From Usnea hakonensis (lineage: Eukaryota; Ascomycota; Lecanoromycetes; Lecanorales; Parmeliaceae): 64,000 nucleotides of DNA. Location of the stretch: NCBI GenBank assembly GCA_013423325.1, contig BLJB01000004.1, positions 141,071-205,070 on the forward strand, written 5' to 3'. Both the position numbers and the translations under genes were made by a program. Below are positions 20,695 through 31,691 of the stretch, in pieces. How positions within the stretch are numbered: the first letter of the stretch is position 1; every line of letters begins with the position of its first letter. The notes under the pieces are model-generated. The model saw only the letters and a list, made by a program, of their open reading frames with translations. It did no database searches and had not been told where the DNA came from.

Positions 20695-22284
20695 ATGTCC
20701 ACCGTCTACAACCTCGAGCCTCCCCCCACCGCCAAAGTCCTCCTGACAACTACTTCTGGCGACCTCTTGCTCGAGCTCTTCGCAAAGCAGACCCCCCTCA
20801 CTAGCCGCAACTTTCTCCAACACTGCCTCGATGGTTACTACAACGGTACGATATTCCACCGTCTTGTGCCTGGTTTCATTATACAGGGCGGTGATCCTAC
20901 AAATACTGGCGATGGGGGCGAATCTGTGTATCCTGGAGGGGCGCCCTTTGAAGATGAGTTCCACAGTAGACTCAAATACAACAGGAGGGGTTTGTTGGGG
21001 ATGGCAAACGAGGGGAAGAAGGGGAGTAATGGAAGCCAGTTCTTCCTTACATTGGGGGAGACGAGGGAGTTAGAAGGGAACAATACACTGTTTGGAAGGG
21101 TGGTTGGAGACACGATTTATAATTTGATGAAGATGGGCGAGGCGGAGCTCGAGACAGGAGGAACGAGTGAGAGACCGATGTATCCTACGAAGGTCACTGG
21201 GGCGGAGATCTTGGTGAACCCTTTTGAGGATATGATAATGAGAGAGGTGAAGGCGATAGTAGAGGTAGGGAAGAAGCAGGAGATTATTAAGAAGGGGAAG
21301 AAGAAGGGTGGGAAGGGGTTGCTCAGTTTCGGGGATGAGGAAGGCGAAGATGGTATCGAAGAGCCGATGCTAAAGAAGGAAAAGTTCAATACGAAGCTTG
21401 TTAGCGCCAGTAGTGATGCTGGACCAAAGAAAATCGCCAATGGGGCCTCGAAAAAGCCCGCCGAGCGGGAAGTGGAAAAGAGCATACGGCGAAGGTTGTC
21501 CCGGTCAAAGTCTCCGCCCCTTATTATGGAGGCCCAAAAGGAAATGCAGCTTCCGCTGCCCCAGGATGAAGAGCCGTCAAGGTCACCCTCTAGCACTCCA
21601 GAGCCGGCGCAAGTGGGCAAAGTCTCTAGTTTATTGGACAAGACAAATGCCCAGATTGCTGATTTGAAGGCTTCTATGAAGCGCAACGTGCAGATGGCAC
21701 CAGCTGCAGATACTAGGAAGAAGTCAGCCCTGGAACAGATGATTCCGGAACACTCCATCCGTGGGCGTAAGCGCAAGCATAACGGTGATGCACCTGCAGA
21801 AAAGCAGACACTCGATATATTAAATGCATTTCGTGTAAAGCTGGAACAAGCACCTCCGGAGGTTGAACCAGCCAAGACACGCATGGCTAATGAGCAAGAT
21901 GGGATGATTGCCCACAATAAAGAAGAAGCTAACAATGAAGGTGACGAAGAAGCAAACCTATGCGATCTTCACTTTATTGCGAATTGCCAGTCATGTCAGT
22001 CATGGGACAATGACCTAGCAAACAAGACCATTGGGCAGAATGATGATGATCGAGGATGGTTATCTCATGCCCTGAGCTTTGAGAAGGATAGGCTAGGCAA
22101 GGATCTCAATTGGAAGAGAAAGAATGAAGAGGAGCTGGTCGTAATTGATCCTAGGGAGAAGGCGAAGGACATTCGGGAGGAGCAGAGGGCGAAGAAATCG
22201 GCTAGAATGGGTGGTAGTAGTGCTTGGGATAGGGATAGGAACCGAGGCCGATTACCAGATAGGAGAGCGGGAGAAAAGACATAA
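20695..22284 (+). CDS. CWC27: Cwc27-type peptidyl-prolyl isomerase of the spliceosome
   Basis: CWC27 proteins are nuclear cyclophilins of the activated spliceosome. The start MSTVYNLEPPPTAKVLLTTT is preferred to the ATG two codons upstream because it matches the family opening. Residues 1–170 form the cyclophilin domain (FHRLVPGFIIQGGDPTNTGD, then NGSQFFLTLGETRELEGNNT). Past it comes the long charged region typical of CWC27: lysine-rich, RRRLSRSKSPP, KKSALEQMIPEHSIRGRKRK. The C-terminus carries a conserved block (SHALSFEKDRLGKDLNWKRK, then VVIDPREKAKD). 529 aa, single exon. The domain order and the C-terminal VIDPRE block distinguish it from other cyclophilins. Confidence 0.9.
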   Translation: MSTVYNLEPPPTAKVLLTTTSGDLLLELFAKQTPLTSRNFLQHCLDGYYNGTIFHRLVPGFIIQGGDPTNTGDGGESVYPGGAPFEDEFHSRLKYNRRGLLGMANEGKKGSNGSQFFLTLGETRELEGNNTLFGRVVGDTIYNLMKMGEAELETGGTSERPMYPTKVTGAEILVNPFEDMIMREVKAIVEVGKKQEIIKKGKKKGGKGLLSFGDEEGEDGIEEPMLKKEKFNTKLVSASSDAGPKKIANGASKKPAEREVEKSIRRRLSRSKSPPLIMEAQKEMQLPLPQDEEPSRSPSSTPEPAQVGKVSSLLDKTNAQIADLKASMKRNVQMAPAADTRKKSALEQMIPEHSIRGRKRKHNGDAPAEKQTLDILNAFRVKLEQAPPEVEPAKTRMANEQDGMIAHNKEEANNEGDEEANLCDLHFIANCQSCQSWDNDLANKTIGQNDDDRGWLSHALSFEKDRLGKDLNWKRKNEEELVVIDPREKAKDIREEQRAKKSARMGGSSAWDRDRNRGRLPDRRAGEKT

Positions 22285-23096
22285 AATATACCGAAGCACG
22301 ATGGAATTTGTCAATGCAATTGTTGATGAGTGACATATCTAAGTATTCAGTATCTGCTATCTACTTACGCACACCTCCCGTGTAGAGATTCAATATTTAC
22401 TTTCCTTTACTTACTATACCTAATTGACCTTAGTTGCGGCTGGCGCTTAAGGCTCTCGACTAGGCGACCAATGATGAAACAGCAGCATCATGTCATAGGG
22501 CTGACTGATATGCCGTTCCTCTGGTGCCTCCAGATTTGTGTGATAGTAATTTGCAGTTACCTCGCGTCAACCCTTTTTTTTATACCCAGGCAACTATCTC
22601 TTCTGCTTCTTGTTCATACTTTCATCTTCTCGCCCTCATATGCACCTGATAAATTGACGCCAAAGCACACTGTTCTCATTCCACTTTCATCTGTTCCCCG
22701 AGCTATCCCCGAGCAGTTCCTTTAATCTCTTTACAAGCAAGGCCACTTTGGACAATGAAGCAATCAGGTCCATTGGTACACATCGCATGAATTTGATATT
22801 TGTACCTGAAAGAGACGCAAAAACGCCGCATTGTGACGAAAACATTGCCTGATCAGGCTACCGCCCTACAAACCTTCATAAGACTTCGTTACCCTTCTAC
22901 GGCATCGTACCATCACCCAAACCCTGCTTTGCGTTTGCAGTAAGCTCGACCTCTCGCCTACTAGCGAGTCTCGCTTCGAAAGAAAGTGCTTGAAGACTTG
23001 GATTTAGATCAGCCTGATCTCATTGGGGAACTCGGAGAACCCGGGTTCTCCTGAAAGGGTAGTGACGCATACACTACGACCAGGGTGCACACATCA
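22285..23096. promoter_or_regulatory. HSF1 upstream region and leader
   Basis: 812 bp between CWC27 and HSF1. Includes a perfect 18-bp palindrome (23034–23051) 46 nt before the HSF1 ATG. No clean heat-shock element was found here; scattered GAA and TTC triplets near 22975–23000 lack regular 5-bp spacing. A 131-codon plus frame at 22330–22725 has no family signal. Confidence 0.4.
23034..23051. promoter_or_regulatory. 18-bp perfect palindrome in HSF1 leader
   Basis: GGAGAACCCGGGTTCTCC is its own reverse complement over 18 bases. It could be a binding site for a dimeric regulator or a hairpin in the 5' leader. It is not a consensus heat-shock element, since GAA and TTC are separated by six bases. 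Confidence 0.5.
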
Positions 23097-25501
23097 ATGC
23101 AAGAGCAACGAGCTTCACTGAAACGTTCAGCATCTGGGGCCTTTGCGCAACAGCCAGAAGTACAAACGACGGGGGCACGCAATAGCCAGTCTCCAAAGAT
23201 GTCCTCCCTTCGCGCCGCGAGAGCTCAGCTTGTTCCCCACCAGTCGCAATCCAATGGCCTTCCCGGCTCTCCAAGTGTGTCTAACGGCCAGGGCTACCCA
23301 GCGCGGGATCAATATCAGTACCCCACGCAAGCCGACCTACTCAGCCACATGCCACAAAACCTCGAATCCACAGCCTTGTTGAATGATTATCGGGACCAAG
23401 GTAATCAGTATTACAAAGAACAAATCACCTCTTCTCCAGCAGCCAGCAAAGCTATGTCATTCAACACTGATGGTCACTTGAATATGGTGAAGTATAATAA
23501 CAACAATACATTGGGCGAATATCCACCAGGGGCCGGTTATGCAAACCCACAAGGCTACCCCAGGCAAGAAGATGAGTTGGATCGACAAGCTCTGCGGGCG
23601 AAAAGAGACGCAGAAGCAAAAAGGAAACAGATACCGCCGTTCGTGCAGAAGCTCAGCAGGTGAGGCAACACGGCCACGTAATAGAAAGTGAAGCTGACCC
23701 TTTTAGTTTTCTTAATGACCCAGCCAAGGAAAATTTGATCCGATGGTCCACAAAGGGAGACTCATTCATCGTCATCGATGAGGATGAATTTGCAAGGACA
23801 CTGATACCGGAGTTGTTCAAACACAACAACTACGCCTCCTTTGTGCGGCAACTGAACATGTATGGATTTCATAAACAGGTGGCTCTTACCGATACGTCCA
23901 TGAATGCTGGCAAGAGAGCAAACAAGAGCCCTAGCGAGTACGCCAATTCTTACTTCCAGAGAGACCGCCCAAACTTGTTATGGCTGATCCAAAAGCCAAA
24001 GAATGCTCCAGCGAAAGGCTCAGGGAAGGTGGGTTCAAGAGCAAAGCAAGAGGATGCGGATGAAGAAGTTGAAGACACTTTCAATCGAGATAGCTCGATG
24101 CCACCAAACTATGGGCCGATTGAGAATGGCACAGGCATGGGCAATGGCCGACAGCCTCTCATGCTAGGCAATTCTGGGAACAGTCTTCCACCTGACCAAT
24201 TCGCGGCAATCCAGCAAGAGCTTGCAGATATCAGGGCCAACCAGGTCAAAATTACCAAGTTGCTGAACATGACACAAATAAGGCATGATCAACTTTATCA
24301 TCAAGCAAAGGCTTTCCACCACATGCATGAACAGCACGATAATTCCATTAACGCTATCTTGACATTTCTCGCGACAATCTACAACAAGAATCTTGATCAA
24401 GGAACGACAATGGATATGAGGAATCTCTTCAACGGTCTGCCAAATAAGCAAGGCCAGGGCAACGTTGTCGAGGTTAGCGATGATAATACCCAAAATTTGA
24501 GCGATGGCCGAAGTCAGCAGCAACCATTTCGAAGACAGCCTTTACTTCTTAAAGATGGCAGTGCGAACTCGCCAGTCACGTCCACTGATAGTCCTAAGCA
24601 CTACGATCAATTGTATGGCAAGGGGACTTCAGATAGCTATGACTTTCCTGCCAAACCTCATTCCAACATAAATTCTCCAGCAATCCGAGAACTCTCTGAC
24701 CGCGGTACTGCTTCCAACCGATCCTCCCAGTCACCTCAAATCAAGCCAAACCAAGACACTGGACAGCAAATGCCAGAAGCAGATATAATGTCAGTGATTA
24801 ACTCGCACAACGCAAACGCGCGCTCTCAGAACGACTCACCCAACACGTGGATGGAATTTCCCGAGGCTTTCTCCCATCTGCAAAATAGTAACAATCTGAC
24901 GCCACGCCAACGGGATGACATGCTGCACATGATGTCCAATGAGCTGGCTAGTAGCCCTCAGAGTGGCGCAAACAACGGAAGCAACAGCTTGACGTCCTAT
25001 AATCCAAGTGGCAATCATGCCGGCTCAAGTATCGAACAGCTTGATTTGGAAAGGGACCGTATCAGCCAGATCGAGCAACAACTGCGGGAGCAATCCGTAC
25101 GTATGGAGAACCTGAAGGGCAATGTGGTCCCCTTGAGTCCGACTGGTTCGATACCGGGAGTCACGGACCAAAACTACAACAATCCATCCCAGGAGCTAGC
25201 CTTTGACGACATCTTTAATACCACCGACTACTTTAACAGCGAGAACAATGTCAATGGGGACTTTGACTGGGCTAATAACAATGGCGACATCTCAGATTAT
25301 GACTTCAATATCGACGTACCCCCTGCTGAGAATGTGGCCGATACTGGTGAGAACATGTTTAGTACCGCCAGCGCAGAACCAGGCAGGGTCACGGAAGCGG
25401 GCAGCAGTGAGGCAACGAGCCCTGCCAACACGGCGGATGATGGCGCTGCGGGAGGGGATGAAGTGATGGGCAGTCCGGGGAAGAGGAGACGCGTAGGCTG
25501 A
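23097..25501 (+). CDS. HSF1: Heat shock transcription factor Hsf1
   Basis: Hsf1 trimerises and activates chaperone genes through heat-shock elements. Exons 23097–23659 and 23707–25501 give 785 aa. The intron cuts the DNA-binding domain after FVQKLS; splicing gives PPFVQKLSSFLNDP, IRWSTKGDSFIVIDEDEFAR and FKHNNYASFVRQLNMYGFHK (residues about 178–290). A coiled coil follows at about 360–425 (QQELADIRANQVKITKLLNM ... HDNSINAILTFLATIYNKNL), which is the fungal Hsf1 HR-A/B trimerisation region. The C-terminal third is acidic and N/D-rich (DDIFNTTDYFNSENNVNGDF), as expected of an activation domain, and ends in a basic GKRRRVG, a possible nuclear signal. The ATG at 23097 is used; the frame reaches a GTG at 23085. 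The LTFLATIYN coiled coil separates it from Skn7 and Sfl1. Confidence 0.92.
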
Positions 25502-26337
25502 ACGTTGTGAGTTTTACATATTCGAGAAAAAAGGAATCGGGAAAAGGGAAATACTCGCCCGAAGAGGCTAGGAGGCATACATATGATTATTGATTCATGA
25601 TATCCACGACTTGAAGCGAAGGGTCCACGAAAGGTGGCTCTGGGGAATGAATGATACCTTTGGGGCACGGATATGATAGAAAGCGGAAGCATTGTATTGT
25701 AATCAGCGCTGTGGGTTAATAAAGTAGATGGAAGATTTGGGCGCTTTGCATTACCCTCAATGGAACCTTCCCTACCCTCGTCTATCCCCATGCCCCATCT
25801 CTTCCTCCCCGCATCTCCACCCTCCCCCCTCTCCTCTCACGCACTACCCATAATAACCCCCCGAAATCAAAGAAAAAGCTGTATATCCTTGTAGAACAGA
25901 TGATGTACAACCTCGTGTAGGTTCATACTACCTAAGAACCTGGGGTTTAACCCTTTTTCAAGAGTGAGCAGAATTTAGTGTAGGGAGGTACTGCATGTAA
26001 GCAAGGGTAACCTTTGTGAAGCGAAGGATATTAGTGCGCATCGTACGGTGTCAAGACAGCGAAGTAAACAAATCACTCGGCATTTTGGATTTCGGGAGGG
26101 AACAATAGTGGATGATTTGGAATATTTTGTATTTCATTTGCAACCTCGCTAACATGAGAGCACGCCTTTCTAATTACACGCCGAAAGCACCAGCTTTTCT
26201 CCCTTTGCCGTATACATGGCCATAGCAATACTTGCTCTTCATAGAGCTGCTGAAGGCAGTGCTTTGGCGCATGGCACATCTATGACTGGAGAGCGCCAAG
26301 TGGCGCGATTGAAAATATATCATCAGGCGTCATTGAT
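25502..26337. other. Intergenic, HSF1 to HSP70
   Basis: Convergent 3' regions of 836 bp. Short AT- and CT-rich stretches; no other gene recognised. Confidence 0.5.
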
Positions 26338-28517
26338 CTAGTCGACCTCTTCAACAGTTCTATAGGGGATAATTAGTACATGATCTACCTTGATGATCAT
26401 CGAAAGGTAAGAACTTACGGTCCATCATCATGACCACCAGGTGCACCGCCAGGACCACCGGCACCTGGGAAGCCACCGCCAGGCATTCCTCCACCTGGCA
26501 TACCGCCCATACCGCCTGGCATGCCACCCTCGCCACCAGCGCCGTACATCTTGACCATGATGGGATTCGCGACACCTTCAAGCTGCTTTTGCTGGGCCTC
26601 GTATTCTTCTACCGTAGCGGTCTGGTTGTCATCCAGCCAGTTGACGGTCTTGTCGATCTCGGTCTTGAGTGTCTCTTTCTCGGAAGCATCGAGCTTCTCG
26701 TCAACCTTGGGGTCGCCGATGGTGTTGCGCAGTGAGTAAGCGTAAGACTCAAGTGCATTCTTGGCGGAGATACGAGAAGATTCGGCCTCATCCTCAGCCT
26801 TGTATTTCTCTGCCTCAGACAACATACGCTCAATCTCTTCCTTTGACAGACGGCCCTTGTCGTTGGTGATGACGATCTTGTTGGTTTTGCCAGTACCCTT
26901 CTCGAGTGCAGAGACGTTCATTATACCGTTGGCATCAAGATCAAAGGTGACCTCGATCTGTGGCACACCGCGAGGCGCAGGTGGAATACCAGACAGCTCG
27001 AACTTGCCCATTAGGTTGTTGTCCTTGGTTCGGGTACGCTCACCTTCGAAGACTTGGATGAGCACACCTGGTTGGTTATCTGAGAATGTGGAGAAGACTT
27101 CGGATTTCTTGGTGGGAATGGTAGTGTTGCGCTTGATGAGCGCAGTCATGACACCACCGGCTGTCTCGATACCGAGAGACAATGGCGCCACGTCCAATAG
27201 CAGGATCTCGTTAGTAGACTTGGAAGATGTGTCGCCTGAAAGTATAGCTGCCTGGACAGCTGCGCCGTATGCAACAGCCTCATCTGGGTTGATTGATTTG
27301 TTGGGTTCTTTGCCGTTGAAGAAGTCGGACACAAGCTTCTGGACCTTGGGGATACGGGTGGAGCCACCAACCAAGACAATCTCGTGAACAGAGGACTTGT
27401 CAATCTTAGCATCGCGGAGGACACGCTCGACAGGTTCCATGGTGGAGCGGAAGAGATCTTGGCAGAGCTCCTCAAATCGAGCACGAGTGATGGATGTGTA
27501 GAAGTCGATGCCTTCGAAGAGAGAGTCAATTTCGATGGAAGTTTGTGCGGATGAGGACAAAGTTCGCTTGGCTCGCTCGCAAGCGGTTCGGAGACGACGG
27601 AGGGCACGAGCATTGGTAGACAGACTGCGAAAGTACGTTAGCCAAAACTCGGGTATCAAAACGGGCAATGCCCCCAAAAGTGGGTACCAAAATGGGAAAT
27701 ACAACAAAAGTGGGGTAAGAAATTGGGGAACGCCCCAGAAGTTGAATAACAGGACGGGGAATACTGACTCCTTTCGGTGCTTTCTTTTGAACTCTGAGGA
27801 GAAGTGATTGACAAGGCGGTTGTCAAAGTCCTCACCGCCCAGATGAGTGTCACCAGCCGTGGACTTGACCTCAAAGATACCCTCCTCGATGGTCAGAAGA
27901 GAAACATCGAAAGTTCCTCCTCCCAAGTCGAAGATTAGCACATTTCGCTCGCCCTCAGCCTTCTTGTCTAGACCGTAGGCAATGGCTGCCGCCGTGGGCT
28001 CGTTGATGATGCGGAGAACGTTCAGGCCAGCAATCAGACCAGCGTCCTTGGTAGCTTGGCGCTGAGAATCATTGAAGTATGCAGGGACAGTGACAACAGC
28101 GTTGTTGACAGTGCCACCCAGGTATGACTCTGCAGTCTCTCTCATCTTGGTCAAAACCATTGACGAAATTTCTTCTGGTGTGAATGATTTTGTCTCTCCC
28201 TTAAATTCGACTTGGATGACTGGCTTGCCACCCTTGTCGATGACCTTGAAAGGGAAGTGCTTCATGTCGGCCTGTACTTCAGCGTCTGCGAACTTGCGTC
28301 CAATCATACGCTTTGCGTCGAAGACTGTGTTGCTGGGGTTCATGGCGACTTGGTTCTTTGCCGAGTCACCAATGAGACGCTCTGTATCGGTGAAGGCAAC
28401 GAAGGATGGAGTGGTGCGGTTGCCTTGGTCGTTGGCAATGATCTCGATGCGGTCATCACGGAAGATACCCACGCACGAGTAGGTGGTGCCTAGGTCGATT
28501 CCAATAGCTGGTGCCAT
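26338..28517 (-). CDS. HSP70: Cytosolic Hsp70 (Ssa type), three exons
   Basis: Exons 27769–28517, 26419–27624 and 26338–26359 give 658 aa. The start MAPAIGIDLGTTYSCVGIFR is the Hsp70 N-terminus. IFDLGGGTFDVSLLTIEEG (ATPase signature 2) and IVLVGGSTRIPKVQKLVSDF (signature 3) are intact. The substrate-binding half is normal and the GGMPGGMGG-rich tail leads to PTVEEVD, the cytosolic EEVD motif that TPR co-chaperones bind. The intron 27625–27768 joins KRKHRKD to LSTNARALRR; it is 144 nt and stop-free in frame, so it lies hidden inside one long open frame. The last exon is only 22 nt and encodes TVEEVD and the stop. A perfect heat-shock element lies upstream at 28703. Confidence 0.95.
27625..27768 (-). 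other. HSP70 first intron with internal repeats
   Basis: Donor GTCAGT and acceptor CGCAG give a 144-nt intron, a multiple of three with no in-frame stop. On the + strand it consists largely of irregular copies of a 14–18 nt unit of the form caaaaNNgggNa (near 27650, 27656, 27669, 27684, 27700 and 27716). Splicing it out restores the family sequence exactly. Confidence 0.8.
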
Positions 28518-28613
28518 GATGTGTAAAGGTGTTTCTTCAATACAGTAAGGTGTGTGAAAGGATTACTCGGATTGTAGTCAATTGAGAAGAACGTGGATGG
28601 TAGAGTGTGTGAA

Positions 28614-28638
28614 GTTGTAGTAGTTGTAGTAGTTGTAG
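28614..28638 (-). repeat. Short GTAGTT tandem repeat in HSP70 leader
   Basis: About four units of gtagtt lie roughly 100 nt upstream of the HSP70 ATG, probably in the 5' UTR. Low-complexity. Confidence 0.6.
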
Positions 28639-28702
28639 AAGATGTGGAGGAGAAAAAGTGGTTGATGTTGAAGATAAATATTGAGGTTGAGGTAGTGGCA
28701 GT

Positions 28703-28720
28703 GAAATTTCCAGAAGGTTC
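28703..28720. promoter_or_regulatory. Heat-shock element upstream of HSP70
   Basis: GAAATTTCCAGAAGGTTC is four alternating GAA/TTC units at exact 5-bp spacing, the perfect Hsf1 trimer site, 186 bp before the HSP70 ATG. A further two-unit site, GAAGCTTC, lies at 28742–28749. Hsf1 itself is encoded 3 kb away on the other side of HSP70. Confidence 0.9.
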
Positions 28721-28749
28721 TTAGCGCCATCGAATGATCCGGAAGCTTC

Positions 28750-30266
28750 TATGGATTATGATTAGTGTTACCTCAACAAATGGTAGCAACACCCGGGCCA
28801 TAACGTCCTTGCGCAGCCCTATTCAAGCCGCTCGCAAACCAGTACCTACCTTACAGTACCCAGAGGCCTCTACAACACTCGTCTACACGATATTCGTGAT
28901 TCGTCCACCTAGCCTTCGTCCAGCACCTGATCGGACCCAAACCAGCCTCAACACCAAATTCGCCCCTCTACCAGTACTCACAGTCCCCGAGTCCCTACGC
29001 GAAATGACTTGCGCAAGAGGCTCCGAAAGAGCAGGCAGTTCCAGAAGAAGACGCGGAGATCACTGCGGAGAAGCAAGAGCAAGAGCCGCTGCACCAGGCC
29101 ACTGTGGAGGATGACACGGAGGACGGTACCAGCACCCTCTCTACGAAATCACGCCTGTGCACTGCACCTGCTTCCGGAGACCCAGCTGCATGCCTCAGCA
29201 ACCTTCTTGCCTCCTCATTTGGCTCCTTTTTCGGCTTTCTGCCTACCTCCATTCTCGCCTCCCAGTTCGGCTACACTCGGTGCATGGAAGGCATGGAGGC
29301 AACAGGCGAAAGATGAATCACTGCAACAGGAAGGCAATGAGAATGGCCAGGGAATCAGCCCTACCGATTCAATTTCGATTCGGCAATATCTCGGACAACG
29401 CGCCATTCGGCTTGCTTTCATGGATTTGAATCATATAGATTCGTGATCTACATGCAGAGAGACCCGCACCAAAAGCAGTTGTTTTCAGCAAGTTTCTCAC
29501 TTTACAGGCCCACACCATGTACACCAGGCCTCACCCAGCATAATAAGGCACAGTACCACTGTTACCACCACCTCGCTGTCGCACCCTCGCTGTCGCCAAT
29601 GACCATGGGGGCATGGCCTTTTTTCTTTTTTTGCGGCATTTGTTACGCTTTTCTTCCACAGGCCATGAACCATAGAGCCTTATAGGGCTTAGCGCCTTGG
29701 CATTGCGGGCCTCACTTGCGCATGTAGATTCGGCCGCCCGCCGCACAGGTGGCAATGCCAGCAGCATCTTGGCCGCGATCTATTGGAGCAGCCAGGTCAG
29801 TTGCGGGCCAAGGCTCGAGCACGAAAGTCAAGTAGACACATACACTTCAGGGCGAAAGATGGGTACAAGTTACTTGCGACGTACGTTGAAGATAATAGAG
29901 AGCTTCGTGCAGGTCAACGGCAGCGGCGGAGGCCTGATTGGCCAACATGAGGGCGAGGATACCGCACATCTTTTTGAATTTGAGTAGCAGTGACTGTTTT
30001 CCACGTAGCACTTTGGCGACACAGAGCATTATCCGAAGAGTCTTGGCATGTTGCGGGACTTTTGGTGCAGCCCTCCGTACTCCGGAGAAACCTCCGCTAA
30101 GATAAGATAAGACCTCGCTTCTGGTTTTCCTCGGGAAATGAATCAATTCTGTCAACACGACTTTCACCTTGTCTACTCACACCCTTCGTCTTCCTACCCG
30201 AAGATCTATAGCCTATCTGCTTGGTTGCCTACAGTCTTGGTTTCATTTCACCTTGAGCTTGCAGTC
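28750..30266. other. Intergenic, HSP70 to CNS1
   Basis: 1.5 kb. Open plus-strand stretches around 28734–29114 and 29030–29316 lie in different frames. The second reads AQEAPKEQAVPEEDAEITAE and later LASSFGSFFGFLPTSILASQ and could be part of a small gene or a relic; it begins right after a stop and I cannot build a complete model. A repeat fragment lies at 29641–29700. Confidence 0.4.
29641..29700 (+). mobile_element. Fragment of a dispersed repeat (LTR-like start)
   Basis: Begins TGTTACG and carries TCCACAG and GAGCCTTATAGGGCTTAGCG. The same blocks occur at the same spacing at 63941–64000. TG at the start suggests the 5' end of an LTR. Its right end here is not defined. Confidence 0.5.
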
Positions 30267-31691
30267 ATGAGTCGTGTCGAAGAGCTCCCCAATGATTCCA
30301 GCGAGTCGCTCAATCTCGACCCTATCCCACTGCCAATTCATGAACCGGCCTCTGCTACGAATGCATCTTTCACAGCTTCCACCGACTCTGCCCCATTCCC
30401 AATCAATGCTAGTAGATTAGAACAAGATGGCACCACACCTGCACTACCGCCTCACATGGCATCTGTCCGGTCCCATACCGCGGATGAGATTGTGCAAATG
30501 ATGAACCGCACACCACTTTTCATGACATCCCTCGAAAGCACCGAGGGCGATGGTATGTGGCAAGCTGCACTCTTCGGTCGAGACCATGTTCATATCTAAG
30601 TACAGGCTAGATGGAGACAATGTGGACCTTGACGCTCTTCGAGCACTTCAATACGAAGGTACTGCTGCCGAGATCGCCCAAGGCTTTAAAGAGCAGGGAA
30701 ATGAAGTGGTTAAGATGAAGCATTGGATAGACGGGAAGGAGTTCTATACCAAGGGTCTTGCTGTCCTAGCGCAGAGGAAAAAGGTCTGCTCTCTCGAATC
30801 GCCAGATGAGGGTGGGGACAAGCCTTCATTTGCAGAAGACGACGCAGAAGGGAGAAAGCAGATGGAGATTGAAGAAGCTTGCTTTGTCAATCGAGCGCTT
30901 TGCAATCTAGAATTAAGTACTTCGTCCAAGTCTCTGACTGTAGCTTATGCGGACCTAAAAGTTACGTCTGCGCAGGAAACTTTCGATCTACAATCCTCGA
31001 CTCTGCATCAGCCCTCCGCTTGAATCCTAGGAACATCAAAGCATACTACCGCTCTTCCCTTGCTCTCTTTGCCCTCGACAAGCTTGCTGAAGCTTCGGAT
31101 GCATGTACTCGGGGCCTTTCAATTGATCCTTCAAATGCTGCGTTAAAGGGATGTGCCACTAAGATCGAAGCTCGGCAAACAACGCTGCATGGGATCGAGC
31201 AAAAGAAGCAGGAGCGCGAACAGCGTGCACAGAAAGAAAAGTTTATGCTGAACACTGCGCTTCGCGCTCGCAACATCCGCACGCGTAATACTGCACAGCC
31301 TCCAGATATGGAAGACGCATCTATTCACCTTTCCCCAGATCCAATTGCTCCAACCAGTGTTTTAATGTTTCCAGTCGTCCTGCTGTATCCGCTCCATTTG
31401 CAATCAGATTTCATTAAAGCATTCTCGGAGACAGATACTGTTCCCGACCATTTAGAGTACATCTTTCCGCCACCGTGGGATCAAAATCACGAGTACACGC
31501 TAGGTTCGGTGGAGTTATACATGGAAACTGGCAGCGGAGGATTAATTAAAGTAGGTAAGAAAGTGAGTTTAGGGAAGGTGCTGGGAAGTCCGGGTATGGA
31601 AATTGTTGATGGCATTGTAAGAATCAATGTTTTACCCAAAGCGAGAGCAGCTGGATGGATTGAGGAGATGAAACTTAGGAAAGGCAAATAA
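30267..31691 (+). CDS. CNS1: Cns1/TTC4-type TPR co-chaperone of Hsp90 and Hsp70
   Basis: Cns1 is an essential TPR protein in yeast that binds the EEVD tails of Hsp90 and Hsp70. Exons 30267–30552, 30611–30916 and 30976–31691 give 435 aa. The N-terminus is disordered, then EIVQMMNRTPLFMTSLESTE matches the Cns1 opening (a motif before the TPRs). TPR repeats follow: AQGFKEQGNEVVKMKHWIDG, NRALCNLELRNFRSTILDSA and IKAYYRSSLALFALDKLAEA (about residues 110–250), then a charged helix (EQKKQEREQRAQKEKFMLN). The C-terminal part (LMFPVVLLYPLHLQSDFIKA, then YIFPPPWDQNHEYTLGSVEL) is the wheel-like domain of the Cns1/TTC4 family. It lies 1.75 kb from HSP70, whose tail it is predicted to bind. Confidence 0.9.

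Noticed and set aside
28734..29114. 126-codon plus-strand frame upstream of HSP70
   Set aside because: Begins within the heat-shock element region, arginine-rich tail looks like a frame shadow; no model joins it to the following open piece.
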